Positions 17,022 to 26,083 of a DNA stretch of 54,799 nucleotides are shown here, piece by piece; position 1 is the first letter of the stretch, and each line of letters opens with the position of its first letter. The stretch is from the NCBI GenBank assembly GCA_021785435.1, contig JAJYFE010000007.1, positions 1 through 54,799 of the forward strand. The letters are read 5' to 3'. This DNA comes from Planctomycetota bacterium (GTDB taxonomy: Bacteria; Planctomycetota; Phycisphaerae; WQYP01). The translations under genes and the position numbers were made by a program. The notes under the pieces are model-generated. The model ran no database searches and was not told where the DNA came from. It saw nothing but the letters and a program-made list of their open reading frames with translations.

Positions 17022-18728
17022 ATGCCGCACATATATATAACTATCCCATTTCTGATAGTGGCCGTGCTGTTGCTTCTGGCCTGGGCCAGGTTGTGCGCGT
17101 GGATTGACCAGGACCTGGGGAATCTGCCGGAACTGTCCCCGGTGCTCTGGCAGAGCTTGCTCTTAGGCTCCCTGGCGGCCATGTTGCTCTTCTGGATCGT
17201 GCTGCCCAGCTTCTGGCTGGCGCTGCCCGTGAATGTGGCCATGGCAACCGCCCTGGCCTGGTGGTACCGGCAGGTGCGGGTGACCCAGCTCGGCTCCGCC
17301 GGGGAGATGTTCGCCGCCTTGCTAGGCGGGGTGAAATTCACAGGCCAGAGGGCGCCAGCCCAGAAATCCGCGGCGCAACTGGCGCTGACTTACCTTACCG
17401 CCGCCAAAAAACCGGCACTATTGCCCGCATCGGACGCCCCGGAATGGGCGGGGATGGTCCTGGTGGACCGGTTGCTGGTGCAGGCCGTGGAGAACCAGGC
17501 CCGGCGGGTGGAGCTGGTGCCTGGCCCGCAGGTCTACGATGCCCGGTTCACGATCGACGGCGTGGTGTATCCGCAATCCGGCCTGCCGCGCAGCACGGCG
17601 GAGCCGTTGATTCAGGCGGCGAAGGCGCTGGCCGGTTTATCCCTGGAAGAAAGGCGCCGGCCGCAAAAGGGTATCTTTCGAAGCATGGACCTGGAAAAAC
17701 ACTCCACCGTCTGGACGGTGTACAGCAGCGGAACGACCGCGGGCGAGAAATTGGTGCTGGCCGCCAATGAAGCCGGTAATTGGCGGGTACCCGTGGAGCA
17801 GTTGGGGTTCGCCGCGGATCAACTCACTGCCTTGCAGGAGGCGCTTAAGGGGACGGAAGGTTTGGTGCTGGTGGCGTCACCGCCCCATATGGGCCGCACC
17901 ACAACTCTTTATTCGCTCGTGGCGGCGCACGACGCCTACACCAACAGCATTCAAACGCTCGAGACCAATCCGCGGCTGGAATTTGAGTCGGTCACGGTGA
18001 CGCGTTTTGATCCGGAGACCTCCGAGGGCGGCCATGCCCGCCAGCTGCAAAGCATGATGCGCAAAGATCCACAGGTGCTGCTGGTGGCGGAATGTCCCGA
18101 ACCGGCCTCCGCCACGGCCATCGCCCGGTACAGTGTGGCCGAACATCGCGTTTACCTGGGGGTATTCGCTTCCAGCACCCTAAGCGCTGTGGAATGGTGG
18201 CGCAAAACCGTGGCCGACGACGCCTTGGCGGCCGACTGTCTACGTGCCGTCATCGCCCAGCGGCTGGTGCGTCTGCTCTGTCCGACCTGCAAGATTGCTT
18301 ATCAGGCGGATCCCGCGAAAATTGCCCGGCTGAATCTGCCGGTGGCCCGGTCGATGCAAGCGTTCCGCGCCAACACGCAGCCGGCGCGGGACGCCAAAGG
18401 TAATTTGGTGCGCTGTCCGGAGTGCCACAGCTTCGGTTATCACGGTCAGACCGCCATCTTTGAAGTCATGTTGATCAGCGCGGAGCTTCGCGCCGCCATT
18501 CGCGCCGGCAAGCCCAGTGAAGAAATACGTGGAATAGCCCGGAAAAATGGGATGATGCTGATGGTGGAACAGGGCGTGCGAAAGTTTGCCGCGGGCCTGA
18601 CGTCTATGGAAGAGGTCTTGCGGGTCTGCGGCGGGGGAAAAACGGCCGGCGGAAAAACCGCGCCGGCGGCCGCCCCCCGGACACCGGCCGCCGCCGCCCG
18701 ACCGGAAACGGAAAATAAGCCCAGATGA
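17022..18728 (+). CDS. Membrane-anchored PilB/GspE-like protein with defective ATPase motifs
   Basis: 568 residues. Residues 4-22 and ~42-80 are hydrophobic membrane segments, absent from normal cytoplasmic PilB/GspE. The rest follows the GspE order: an N2-like region (FTIDGVVYPQSGLPRSTAEP), then LGFAADQLTALQEALKGTEG. The Walker A position reads SPPHMGRTTTLYSL, with Arg292 in place of the essential Lys and no GxTGSG loop. The Walker B region reads QVLLVAECPEP (~351-361) where IGEIRD is expected. The zinc tetracysteine survives (CPTC at 420-423, CPEC at 465-468), as do RLVRLLCPTC and GYHGQTAIFEVM. It is probably a non-hydrolysing partner of PilT or of a true PilB elsewhere. It lies 9 bp after pilT, and its stop overlaps the next start (ATGA). 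Confidence 0.85.
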   Translation: MPHIYITIPFLIVAVLLLLAWARLCAWIDQDLGNLPELSPVLWQSLLLGSLAAMLLFWIVLPSFWLALPVNVAMATALAWWYRQVRVTQLGSAGEMFAALLGGVKFTGQRAPAQKSAAQLALTYLTAAKKPALLPASDAPEWAGMVLVDRLLVQAVENQARRVELVPGPQVYDARFTIDGVVYPQSGLPRSTAEPLIQAAKALAGLSLEERRRPQKGIFRSMDLEKHSTVWTVYSSGTTAGEKLVLAANEAGNWRVPVEQLGFAADQLTALQEALKGTEGLVLVASPPHMGRTTTLYSLVAAHDAYTNSIQTLETNPRLEFESVTVTRFDPETSEGGHARQLQSMMRKDPQVLLVAECPEPASATAIARYSVAEHRVYLGVFASSTLSAVEWWRKTVADDALAADCLRAVIAQRLVRLLCPTCKIAYQADPAKIARLNLPVARSMQAFRANTQPARDAKGNLVRCPECHSFGYHGQTAIFEVMLISAELRAAIRAGKPSEEIRGIARKNGMMLMVEQGVRKFAAGLTSMEEVLRVCGGGKTAGGKTAPAAAPRTPAAAARPETENKPR

Positions 18729-20404
18729 TTCTGCAATTACTGGTACTAACTTTCATTGTGCTGTTGACGCTGTTTATGGCGACGGAGGGACCTCTGTCAG
18801 CGGCACTGTTGCTGGCGAGCGCCCTATTCGCTTCCACCCTGGCGATGGGGCTTTACGAACCGCTGTCACAAATTATGCTGGCCTGGAAGCCGGCCTACGC
18901 CCACGGTGTGATCTTTCTGGCGATTTTTGTAGTGGCGTTCGCGGTATTGCGCACCGGTTTCGATTTTCTGGTGCGCGGCGATCTGGACCTGCCGCTATGG
19001 ACCGGCCGCATCGCCGCCGGGGCACTGGGTTTTTTCACCGCGATGATTCTCATCGGCACACTGTTGATCGGGGCGTATATGTTGCCCCTGCCCGGCACGA
19101 TTCTGGGGTACAACCGCTATCCCGGCTGGAACAACGATACCGCTTCCAACGGTTTATGGCTGGCGCCGGACGCTTTTACCGCGGCCATCTGGCGTGGGCT
19201 TAGTGGCGGTGCGTTAGGCGGATTTTCCACGCCGCTGGCCAGCATTCATCCCGATCTATTGCGTGAGCTGGACGGCTATCGGCACGGCGTGCAATACGCG
19301 GACCTACGAACGCTGCCGGCGAATTTACTGAAAGTACTGGCCGTGTACCAAGTGCCGTCCCGCCGGTTCCCGGCGCTGGGCATCCCGCGGCGCGAGGTGC
19401 GCCACGGAAAAAAGGCGTGGATCATCCGGACGGCGGTCAGCCAGGGATCGCGGGCGCCGGATATCAGCGGCGTGGAGGACTATTTTCGCCTGACGCCCAC
19501 CCAGGTCCGCCTGGTGACACAACGGCAACATCAATATTATCCCCGCGGGCTGCTGCAAGATGGCCGGCGTTTTCAACCCCTGTCCCTGGATGAGCCGATC
19601 GTGGATGATTACCGGAGCTTCGGATCAGGCCAGGCGGTAATCCAAGACTGGTTGTTCGTAACCGGCGTCACCGACCGACCGCGTTTTCTGGAAATCAAGA
19701 GCACCGCCCGCGTGAATCTACAGCGCGGCCTGGCGCAGAAGCGGATCCAAACCAAATTGGCGCTCCTGCCGCGCCAGGATTACCCGCAGCTTCCGTACAA
19801 CAATACGGTGCTGCAACTGTCGCTGCGGTTAGGCGCCTCGCCGGGGACGGTGCATCTGTGGATTATCCGCTCCGCCATCACCCTGGGCGAGGTCCGGCCC
19901 CTGCTGGAAACCGCGTTCCGCCGTCTGCAAACGATTAAGAGCGCTCTGACCAGCCCCACGTCGGCATGGTCCCAAGCCGCCCGGAATACGCAAGGATCGC
20001 CCAATGCCAGCTCGGCCGCGTCGGAGTTCACTTCCGCCAACCTGATGAGTGGCCAACCGGACTCCAGTCAGGAAAGCTGGGGTAGCCTGATTCCCCTGTT
20101 GCTGGCGGCACAGGTCGGCCATAGCACCAGCGGCTGCATGTCGCGTATTCGCGAATATTTCAACGGCACGTTAAAGCCTAAGCTGCGCTCCTATCTGATT
20201 GTTTCGCGCCGGGTTGAAGCCGGGGCGGCCAATTCCACCCTGAAGTGGCACGTGGCCGCGGGTCATTACGACCTTCTCGCCTGGAGTTTTTCCGCCAGCC
20301 ACGTTTGGATCTCCGTGAACGCGGTGACGGTAAAAAGTCAGGGAACCAGCGCGGCGACGATTGGGACTTCGGGGGGGGCAGCGAATTATCAATTAGCGCG
20401 GTAA
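18725..20404 (+). CDS. CvpA-like membrane protein with large extracytoplasmic domain
   Basis: 559 residues. The first ~130 residues hold four hydrophobic segments with CvpA-like features (VLLTLFMATEGPLSAALLLA, then FLAIFVVAFAVLRTGFDFLV and GALGFFTAMILIGTLLIGAY). After this comes a hydrophilic region with LDELDGYRHG-like and VEDYFRLTPTQVRL segments that I cannot assign, and a Ser/Thr/Ala-rich stretch (~415-460). The start ATG overlaps the preceding stop by 4 bases, so translation is coupled to the PilB-like gene. A role with the pilus ATPases is suggested only by that coupling. The CvpA similarity is moderate. Confidence 0.7.
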   Translation: MILQLLVLTFIVLLTLFMATEGPLSAALLLASALFASTLAMGLYEPLSQIMLAWKPAYAHGVIFLAIFVVAFAVLRTGFDFLVRGDLDLPLWTGRIAAGALGFFTAMILIGTLLIGAYMLPLPGTILGYNRYPGWNNDTASNGLWLAPDAFTAAIWRGLSGGALGGFSTPLASIHPDLLRELDGYRHGVQYADLRTLPANLLKVLAVYQVPSRRFPALGIPRREVRHGKKAWIIRTAVSQGSRAPDISGVEDYFRLTPTQVRLVTQRQHQYYPRGLLQDGRRFQPLSLDEPIVDDYRSFGSGQAVIQDWLFVTGVTDRPRFLEIKSTARVNLQRGLAQKRIQTKLALLPRQDYPQLPYNNTVLQLSLRLGASPGTVHLWIIRSAITLGEVRPLLETAFRRLQTIKSALTSPTSAWSQAARNTQGSPNASSAASEFTSANLMSGQPDSSQESWGSLIPLLLAAQVGHSTSGCMSRIREYFNGTLKPKLRSYLIVSRRVEAGAANSTLKWHVAAGHYDLLAWSFSASHVWISVNAVTVKSQGTSAATIGTSGGAANYQLAR

Positions 20405-20714
20405 GAGTGCCGCGCCCGCCAAGCCCCGGGCTTGAGCCAGCGGTACCACCCAAGTCAGCATAGGCATACTCTACGCGGCAAGCCTTGAAATATTGCCGCT
20501 GCGGATTTTGCATCCAATCTCAACAAGGAGCGGATATACACGAGGTTGGTGCTGTTTTCATGTTCCGCAGATCGACGACCCGCCGGGGCAGAGTATCGGC
20601 AGGAGCCGGAGGAACTGTCCTGAAAATGGCGGGCCGCCAGCGGCGTATTGCCAACCTCCGGCGCGGTCCGTATATTCTGGCGTGTTATCGAAGGTTGTAA
20701 ACGGGACTGGCGCT
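20405..20714. other. Intergenic region upstream of nuoH, no gene seen
   Basis: The frame of nuoH stays open back to about 20493, but the residues there (Arg/Gly/Pro-rich, no hydrophobic pattern) do not look like protein of this family. No strong promoter is recognised and no repeat-family member is obvious. Confidence 0.4.
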
Positions 20715-21986
20715 ATGCTTGGCATCTTTATCGCCCATCTGGTTTTCGCCCTGCTCATGGTCGGCATGCTCTTAAGCGTCATCGCCTACCTGATTTTGCT
20801 GGAACGCAAAACCGCCGCGTGGATGCAGGATCGCTTAGGTCCCAATCGCGTCGGGCCCAAGGGCTTGCTCCAGCCGCTGGCGGACGGCGTGAAATTCATC
20901 CTGAAGGAGGAATTTGTCCCGGCCAACGCGGACCGTATTTTGTTTCTGCTGGCGCCCATCGTGATCATCACTCCCGCCCTGTGCGGTTTCGCGGTGATTC
21001 CCTGGGGCGGCGTGCTGGGCGCCGGGGCGCATCTGCCGGGCTGGCTGGGGGGCTGGACGTTTCCGAAGAATTTTTCCGTCATGGTGGCCAACCCACGGAT
21101 TGGCGTGCTGTTCGTCATCGCCATGGCCTCACTTTCCGTCTATGGCGTGGTGCTGGCCGGCTGGGCTTCCGGCAGTAAATACAGCTTCCTGGGCGGCCTG
21201 CGGGCCACCGCCCAGATGATCAGTTATGAAATTCCGCTCGTGCTTTCGCTTTTATCCGTCGCCGTAGTCGCCGGAACCCTGCGGCTTGGCGCGATCACCG
21301 ACAGCCAGGCATCCTATTTTTCCACGGTCTTCTTCCTGCCGGCCTGGAATATCTTCATTCAACCGGCGGCGTTTCTCCTGTTTGTCACGTGCATTTTTGC
21401 TGAGGCCAATCGTGCCCCGTTCGATCTCGTTGAATGCGAGCAGGAACTGGTCGGTGGTTATCACACCGAATATTCCTCCATGAAGTTCGCCCTCTTTTTC
21501 CTCGCCGAATACGCCGCCATGATTACCGGCGCCGCGGTGGCCGTGGCGCTGTTCCTTGGGGGCTGGCATTTGCCCTGGATTGACCAGTTGATTTATCCCG
21601 GCGCGCCGGGACAGCCGTTGGTGACGGGCTGGGGTGGGGTAATCCTGAAATTCGTGGTGTTCTGGGCGAAGGTAATGCTGTTCATTTTCTTTTACATGTG
21701 GGTGCGCTGGACGCTGCCGCGGTTCCGCTTCGATCAGCTTATGAACCTGGCCTGGCGCACGCTGATTCCCCTGTCGCTGGGCACCTTTCTACTGGCAGCG
21801 CTGTTTGTTTATTTGCGGCGGGAGGGCGCCATTGAGCACCGCGGCTGGCTGTTACTGGGCAACGTCGCGTTATTGGCCGGCACCGTGGCAATGAATCAGC
21901 TCTGGCCGGGTGAATCGACCAATCGACGTCTGCCCGTATTTAACAGCCGCTACCAGTCTGCGGCGGGAGTGCTCAGACCAAATTGA
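20715..21986 (+). CDS. nuoH: NADH-quinone oxidoreductase subunit H
   Basis: NuoH is the membrane subunit of complex I that forms much of the quinone-binding channel. This protein of 423 residues has the family marks ERKTAAWMQDRLGPNRVGPK, GLLQPLADGVKFILKEE, a conserved cytoplasmic loop FAEANRAPFDLVECEQELVG, GYHTEYSSMKFALFFLAEY and WVRWTLPRFRFDQLMNL. Eight or more membrane segments are visible. The start was chosen at the ATG at 20715 (MLGIFIAHLVFALL), where the first helix begins. It stands alone: no nuoA-G, I, J or K flanks it, and the L/M-like genes lie 12 kb away and are divergent. Its end overlaps ribD convergently by 14 bp. Confidence 0.95.
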   Translation: MLGIFIAHLVFALLMVGMLLSVIAYLILLERKTAAWMQDRLGPNRVGPKGLLQPLADGVKFILKEEFVPANADRILFLLAPIVIITPALCGFAVIPWGGVLGAGAHLPGWLGGWTFPKNFSVMVANPRIGVLFVIAMASLSVYGVVLAGWASGSKYSFLGGLRATAQMISYEIPLVLSLLSVAVVAGTLRLGAITDSQASYFSTVFFLPAWNIFIQPAAFLLFVTCIFAEANRAPFDLVECEQELVGGYHTEYSSMKFALFFLAEYAAMITGAAVAVALFLGGWHLPWIDQLIYPGAPGQPLVTGWGGVILKFVVFWAKVMLFIFFYMWVRWTLPRFRFDQLMNLAWRTLIPLSLGTFLLAALFVYLRREGAIEHRGWLLLGNVALLAGTVAMNQLWPGESTNRRLPVFNSRYQSAAGVLRPN

Positions 21987-23103
21987 GCCGCAGCCACAGG
22001 TCCGGGCCGCAGCGTCTTACGGACTGCACCGTGGCGCCGGCGCATTGATTTAGGTTGGCCACGGGGATACCCGCCACCGCATGACGTGCCAAGTCATCGC
22101 CCAAGATGCGGGGCGCCACGAACACCCAGGCTTGGTCCGCCAGGTGTCGGGCCAAAAAGTCACCCAAGACCTGCGGCCCCCCTTCCACGAGCACCTGAGA
22201 GCACCCTTCGGCGCCGAGCACCTGAAGGATGCGCCGAAGGTCCAGCCGGTGGCGCCCCATGGCCGGAATCGCCCGACATTGCACGCCCAGCTCCTCCAGC
22301 CACCGGCGGCGGCGGTGCGCCGCCGGGGATAAATGGGCCTTATGGAAGACGGCCACGGGTATATTCCGGGCCGTCTGGGCCAGATGGCTCTGTAGAGGAA
22401 GGCGGCAGGTGCTGTCCAGAATCAGGCGTTGTGGTACGCGCCGTCGATCGCCGCTGTGCGCCGGTCTGGCGGTGAGCATCGGATCATCGGCCAAAACCGT
22501 TCCGATACCGACCATAATGGCGTCCACCCGCCCACGAAGCTGATGCACCAATTGGCGCGCTGGCGGCGAGCTGATCCATTTGGACCGACCGTTTCGATCG
22601 GCCACACAGCCGTCGATGCTTTGCGCCCATTTAAGCGTGACATAGGGCCGGCGGGTGGTGATCCATTTCCGAAATGGCGCGGTAAGCCGTTCCGCCTGGC
22701 GTTGGCCGATGCCCGTGGTCACTTCCACCCCGGCGCGGCGTAAGCGCCGCAGCCCTTGACCGCCGACCAAGGGATTGGGATCGGGCATCGCTGCCACGAC
22801 CCGTTTGATTCCGGCGGCCAGAATGGCTTCGGTGCACGGCCCGGTTTTTCCGGTATGGCAGCATGGCTCAAGTGTCACATAAAGCGTGCCCCCCCGCGCC
22901 TGACCGGCCGCTTCCCGGATGGCCTCCACCTCCGCATGCGGCCCGCCAAAGGCCCGATGCCACCCCCGGCCAACGATGCGGCCGCGCCGGCAGATCACCG
23001 CTCCGACCGCTGGATTCGGTTCGACAAACCCCAAGCCGCGGCGTGCCAGCCGCAAAGCCAGCTGCATCATGCGTGCATCCCAGGCCCGCAGGGTTTCGAC
23101 CAT
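21973..23103 (-). CDS. ribD: Bifunctional riboflavin biosynthesis deaminase/reductase RibD
   Basis: RibD converts the first pyrimidine product of riboflavin synthesis by deamination and side-chain reduction. The N-terminal deaminase (1-145) has zinc ligands in GGPHAEVEAI (His56, Glu58) and EPCCHTGKTGPC (Cys81, Cys90). The C-terminal reductase (~150-376) shows RPYVTLKWAQSIDG, DAIMVGIGTVLADDPMLTAR, VLVEGGPQVLGDFL and FVAPRILG. Length is normal. It starts 1 bp after the stop of the glycogen synthase gene, so the two are probably co-transcribed, although unrelated in function. It is convergent with nuoH. Confidence 0.95.
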   Translation of the reverse strand: MVETLRAWDARMMQLALRLARRGLGFVEPNPAVGAVICRRGRIVGRGWHRAFGGPHAEVEAIREAAGQARGGTLYVTLEPCCHTGKTGPCTEAILAAGIKRVVAAMPDPNPLVGGQGLRRLRRAGVEVTTGIGQRQAERLTAPFRKWITTRRPYVTLKWAQSIDGCVADRNGRSKWISSPPARQLVHQLRGRVDAIMVGIGTVLADDPMLTARPAHSGDRRRVPQRLILDSTCRLPLQSHLAQTARNIPVAVFHKAHLSPAAHRRRRWLEELGVQCRAIPAMGRHRLDLRRILQVLGAEGCSQVLVEGGPQVLGDFLARHLADQAWVFVAPRILGDDLARHAVAGIPVANLNQCAGATVQSVRRCGPDLWLRLNLV

Positions 23104-23104
23104 T

Positions 23105-25426
23105 TTACGGTTCCACTATTTGAAACTTGCGCGAAAGCGCCAGCCGGTACGCGTGGGCATAATGGTTTACCATCTGGTTCCAGTCAAAATATTCCGAAAG
23201 CTGCTCCACCCGGTTGCGCAATTCGATACGGCCGCGCCGATCTTTCAGGGTGTAATTAAACAAAATTTCCGTAAGCTGATGGGCGGCCTGATCGAAAGTG
23301 GTATAGCGCCGCCCCACGACAAACAAGCCCTTCGCGGCCGGATCAGAAATGTGCTCAAGCACATAACTACCGAAACCCGCCAGATCGCTGGTCACCGCGG
23401 GCACTGCACTTGCGACGCATTCCATGGGGGTGTAGCCCCACGGCTCGTAGTAACTCGGAAATACGCCGAGATGGCAGCCCCGGATGAACTGATCGTAATC
23501 CAAGCCCAGCAGCGGCGACGTGGCCGTCAAAAAATCGGGATGGAACACCACCTTCACCGGGTCTTCGGGGGCGTTGAACAGCTTGCAGCAGCGCAGTTGT
23601 CCCAGTACCGCGTCATGGGCGTCATCCCACAGATCGTGGGTCACGATCGGCGGAGGGCGAGCGGCCCGCCAGGCGTGCAGGCCGCGCTTCAGTCGGATCA
23701 CCGCCGGTTCGGAAAGCAACTCCGCGCTTTCGGGCAGACGCCCCATGCTCACCGCCGACAGCAGATTTTGCCCCATTTGCTCCGCGATGCTCTGACACGA
23801 ACGTTTCAGGTCGCCGAACATCGCCTGGCGGCGCAGCACGTCCACATTGATGGATTTGAATGCCGCCCGGGTGATGATGAACGCCACCACCGTCACCGGA
23901 ATATGGCCGCTGCGTAACCAGTGGTTAAGCCGAGCCAGAGCTTCGATATACAGGTTGAGGCCTTTGTTGGCGTATTCATACCGGCCGGCGGTGAAAAGGT
24001 ATAAGGTTCGGTCCAGATCGAAGGTGTAGGAGGGAAAGAAATGGCCCGCCACAAAACTGTGAATCACTTCCTTGAACTGCCGGTGCAACGTCTGCACTTC
24101 GTGCAGGGCGGCGAATTTTTGGACATTCAGCCCATTGGGCGTAATCGCGTCCGGCTTGCGGCGCAGCAGCTTTTCCGCTTCCACGGCCGTCACGGCCGAC
24201 ACCGTTGTAAACACGTCGGCACAATGGCTGGCGCCGCGTTCCACGCAATAACGCGGATAGATCCGATATTGACCGGCGGCTTGATCCGGATTGATGTGGT
24301 CGAGTTGGCCATAGAAATTGGGACGGTCGGCGCACAGGTACCGCCCTAGCAGCGTGGCGTGAGTGGTAAAAACGCTGGCCACGGGTAATTTTAAGAAGTG
24401 TAGCCGCAGCAGCCCCACCCCCGCCATCCACTCGTGGAAGTGCGCGATCAGTGGCCGATGGTCAGTGTTGCAGCGGCATAATTCCTGAAAGAACAGGCTG
24501 GTCAAAAAGCCGAAGACGGTCACATTGTTGGTGTCCACATCCTGGTCCGGCGCCTGAATACCGTGGTCCTTCCAGAGTAGGTATTTAAATTCACCGAGTC
24601 GATCGAAGGCGGCCAGATAATCCAGCAAAAGGACCCGCGGCTTGCCCTGGACCAGCCAGTGGCCGTAGTGCCCACGGATGGCAAGTTCCTGCAGACGGCC
24701 TAGCGCCGCGGCCAGGAGACCCTCCGGCTCGGCTGGCTCAAATTCCACGGCGGCGGTGTCAGCGTTATAAGGCCCGATCAGGCAGTAGCGGTCGCCCCAG
24801 ACGGCCGTCATGTAAGCGGCTTTCGTGCGTAACACGGTGTAAATGCCGCCAAGCTGCCAGCATACTTCCCAACCCACCTCGAACAGCAGGGCCTGGGAAT
24901 TGACCGGGCGGGAGGAAGCCTGGGGTTCGCCTGTGGACAATGCCGCCGCGGCCGTGACCGCGATCGGCGTGGCAGCGCCCGCCGCGCTGATCCCTGCCTC
25001 CGGGAAGATGCCTGCAGCCGCCACGGGTGGTTGATCCAGGGGCAAGCTCGGCGCCGCTGACCCGGGCGCCATCGTCGCGGGGGGCGCGAACCCTTGGCTC
25101 GCCCAGGGATGCAGCCCCGTGGACTGCCTGCCGCCGACATGACCACGGGCGGCGCGCGAACGTCGCCGGCTCCGGTGGTCACCCCGATCCGAAGCATCAT
25201 CCCGCGCTAGAAGGCGGCGGCCACGTGGGGCTTGCGAAACTGTTGTAGCTCGTCTTTTGCGCAAGTTATGTGGCGCCTTTTCTGCTAAGACCATTCTTTG
25301 CGACGTTGCGGCGGCGCCAGTCGTGATGCGCCTTGGTTCGCCTTGACGATCGTGATGTTGGGAGCGCCCGTGCAGCCCTGCTGCGCTATACCCACGGGGC
25401 TTCACTTCGATGATATTTCCACACAC
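23105..25426 (-). CDS. GT3-family (eukaryote-type) glycogen synthase
   Basis: It transfers glucose from a nucleotide sugar to the end of a growing alpha-1,4-glucan. The domain starts near residue 182 with LLFEVGWEVCWQLGGIYTVL and continues with the GT3 marks IAHFHEWMAGVGLL, SVFTTHATLLGRYLCADR, DAITPNGLNVQKFAALHE, GHFFPSYTFDLDRTLYLFTA and the C-terminal PSYYEPWGYTPMECVASAVP with its acidic pair. This is the Gsy1/GYS1 type, not bacterial GlgA (GT5). The ~180-residue N-terminal extension is low-complexity, and the GTG at 25426 has no ribosome site. Other in-frame starts are ATG 25294 and ATG 25072, so the true start is uncertain. ribD follows at once. Confidence 0.88.
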   Translation of the reverse strand: MCGNIIEVKPRGYSAAGLHGRSQHHDRQGEPRRITTGAAATSQRMVLAEKAPHNLRKRRATTVSQAPRGRRLLARDDASDRGDHRSRRRSRAARGHVGGRQSTGLHPWASQGFAPPATMAPGSAAPSLPLDQPPVAAAGIFPEAGISAAGAATPIAVTAAAALSTGEPQASSRPVNSQALLFEVGWEVCWQLGGIYTVLRTKAAYMTAVWGDRYCLIGPYNADTAAVEFEPAEPEGLLAAALGRLQELAIRGHYGHWLVQGKPRVLLLDYLAAFDRLGEFKYLLWKDHGIQAPDQDVDTNNVTVFGFLTSLFFQELCRCNTDHRPLIAHFHEWMAGVGLLRLHFLKLPVASVFTTHATLLGRYLCADRPNFYGQLDHINPDQAAGQYRIYPRYCVERGASHCADVFTTVSAVTAVEAEKLLRRKPDAITPNGLNVQKFAALHEVQTLHRQFKEVIHSFVAGHFFPSYTFDLDRTLYLFTAGRYEYANKGLNLYIEALARLNHWLRSGHIPVTVVAFIITRAAFKSINVDVLRRQAMFGDLKRSCQSIAEQMGQNLLSAVSMGRLPESAELLSEPAVIRLKRGLHAWRAARPPPIVTHDLWDDAHDAVLGQLRCCKLFNAPEDPVKVVFHPDFLTATSPLLGLDYDQFIRGCHLGVFPSYYEPWGYTPMECVASAVPAVTSDLAGFGSYVLEHISDPAAKGLFVVGRRYTTFDQAAHQLTEILFNYTLKDRRGRIELRNRVEQLSEYFDWNQMVNHYAHAYRLALSRKFQIVEP

Positions 25427-26083
25427 CGCATCAATCTTAACCCATCGTTATTGTAGCCCCGGCGGTCGCTTCAACCAACTGCCGTCCTACGGCGTGACGA
25501 TGGGCGCAGGACAAATGTGGCGCGCCAGTGCCGTTTCCGGGGCCGGAGTTTCGCGCCGCGTGGGTACGCCGTTGAACCGGCCATTGGTCATAGCCCGGAG
25601 CGCCCGTAGAGTTGACGCCCTCGTCGGCTGGCCGCATGGCCGATGAGGGCATCGGCCCTACATAGCCCTTAAGCGTAAACGACGGGTCCGGGCGCTGCGG
25701 CAGCATCTCGAACCCGTCGCTGCAGTTTAGTCGCCTGTGGCGACCTCCGGGCTACGATAATCACTTGCCGTCCTTACCCCGCTGCGCGAAACTGGCGCAC
25801 TGGAAACGGCACGGGCTCGCTAAATCTGTCAGGCACCCCGTGACGATGTTTCCCGCTGTCGCTCACGCCCCGCGGGCGCCTGACAGCGGGTCTTATGGGT
25901 TAGGGGTTGGTACCACAATGCCGCTGCCAGCGGAGGCTCCGGCGATTGCACGGACTGGGGTTGAATCGGCGGCGCAGAAAAGGTCGGCAGGAGCAATGCG
26001 GTGATGGATCGCGCCCGGGTTCGGTCGTGGAGCTGCCAGTTAGAACCCCAAGCCTAACCCAACCCCTTTGTGAATGACATGGG
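25427..26083. repeat. Gene-free stretch with family E repeat and inverted repeats
   Basis: No credible gene. 25681-25755 is a family E copy (GGCGCTGCGGCAGCATCTCG, AACCCGTCGCTGCAGTTTAG) with a GTCGCC/GGCGAC hairpin at 25730-25744; it matches 32755-32815 and partly 11468-11510. Nearby, GCCCTCGTCGGCTGGC ... GCCGATGAGGGC (25616-25650) and CTGTCAGGCACCC ... CGCCTGACAGCGGG (25826-25891) are inverted repeats able to form hairpins. Confidence 0.5.
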
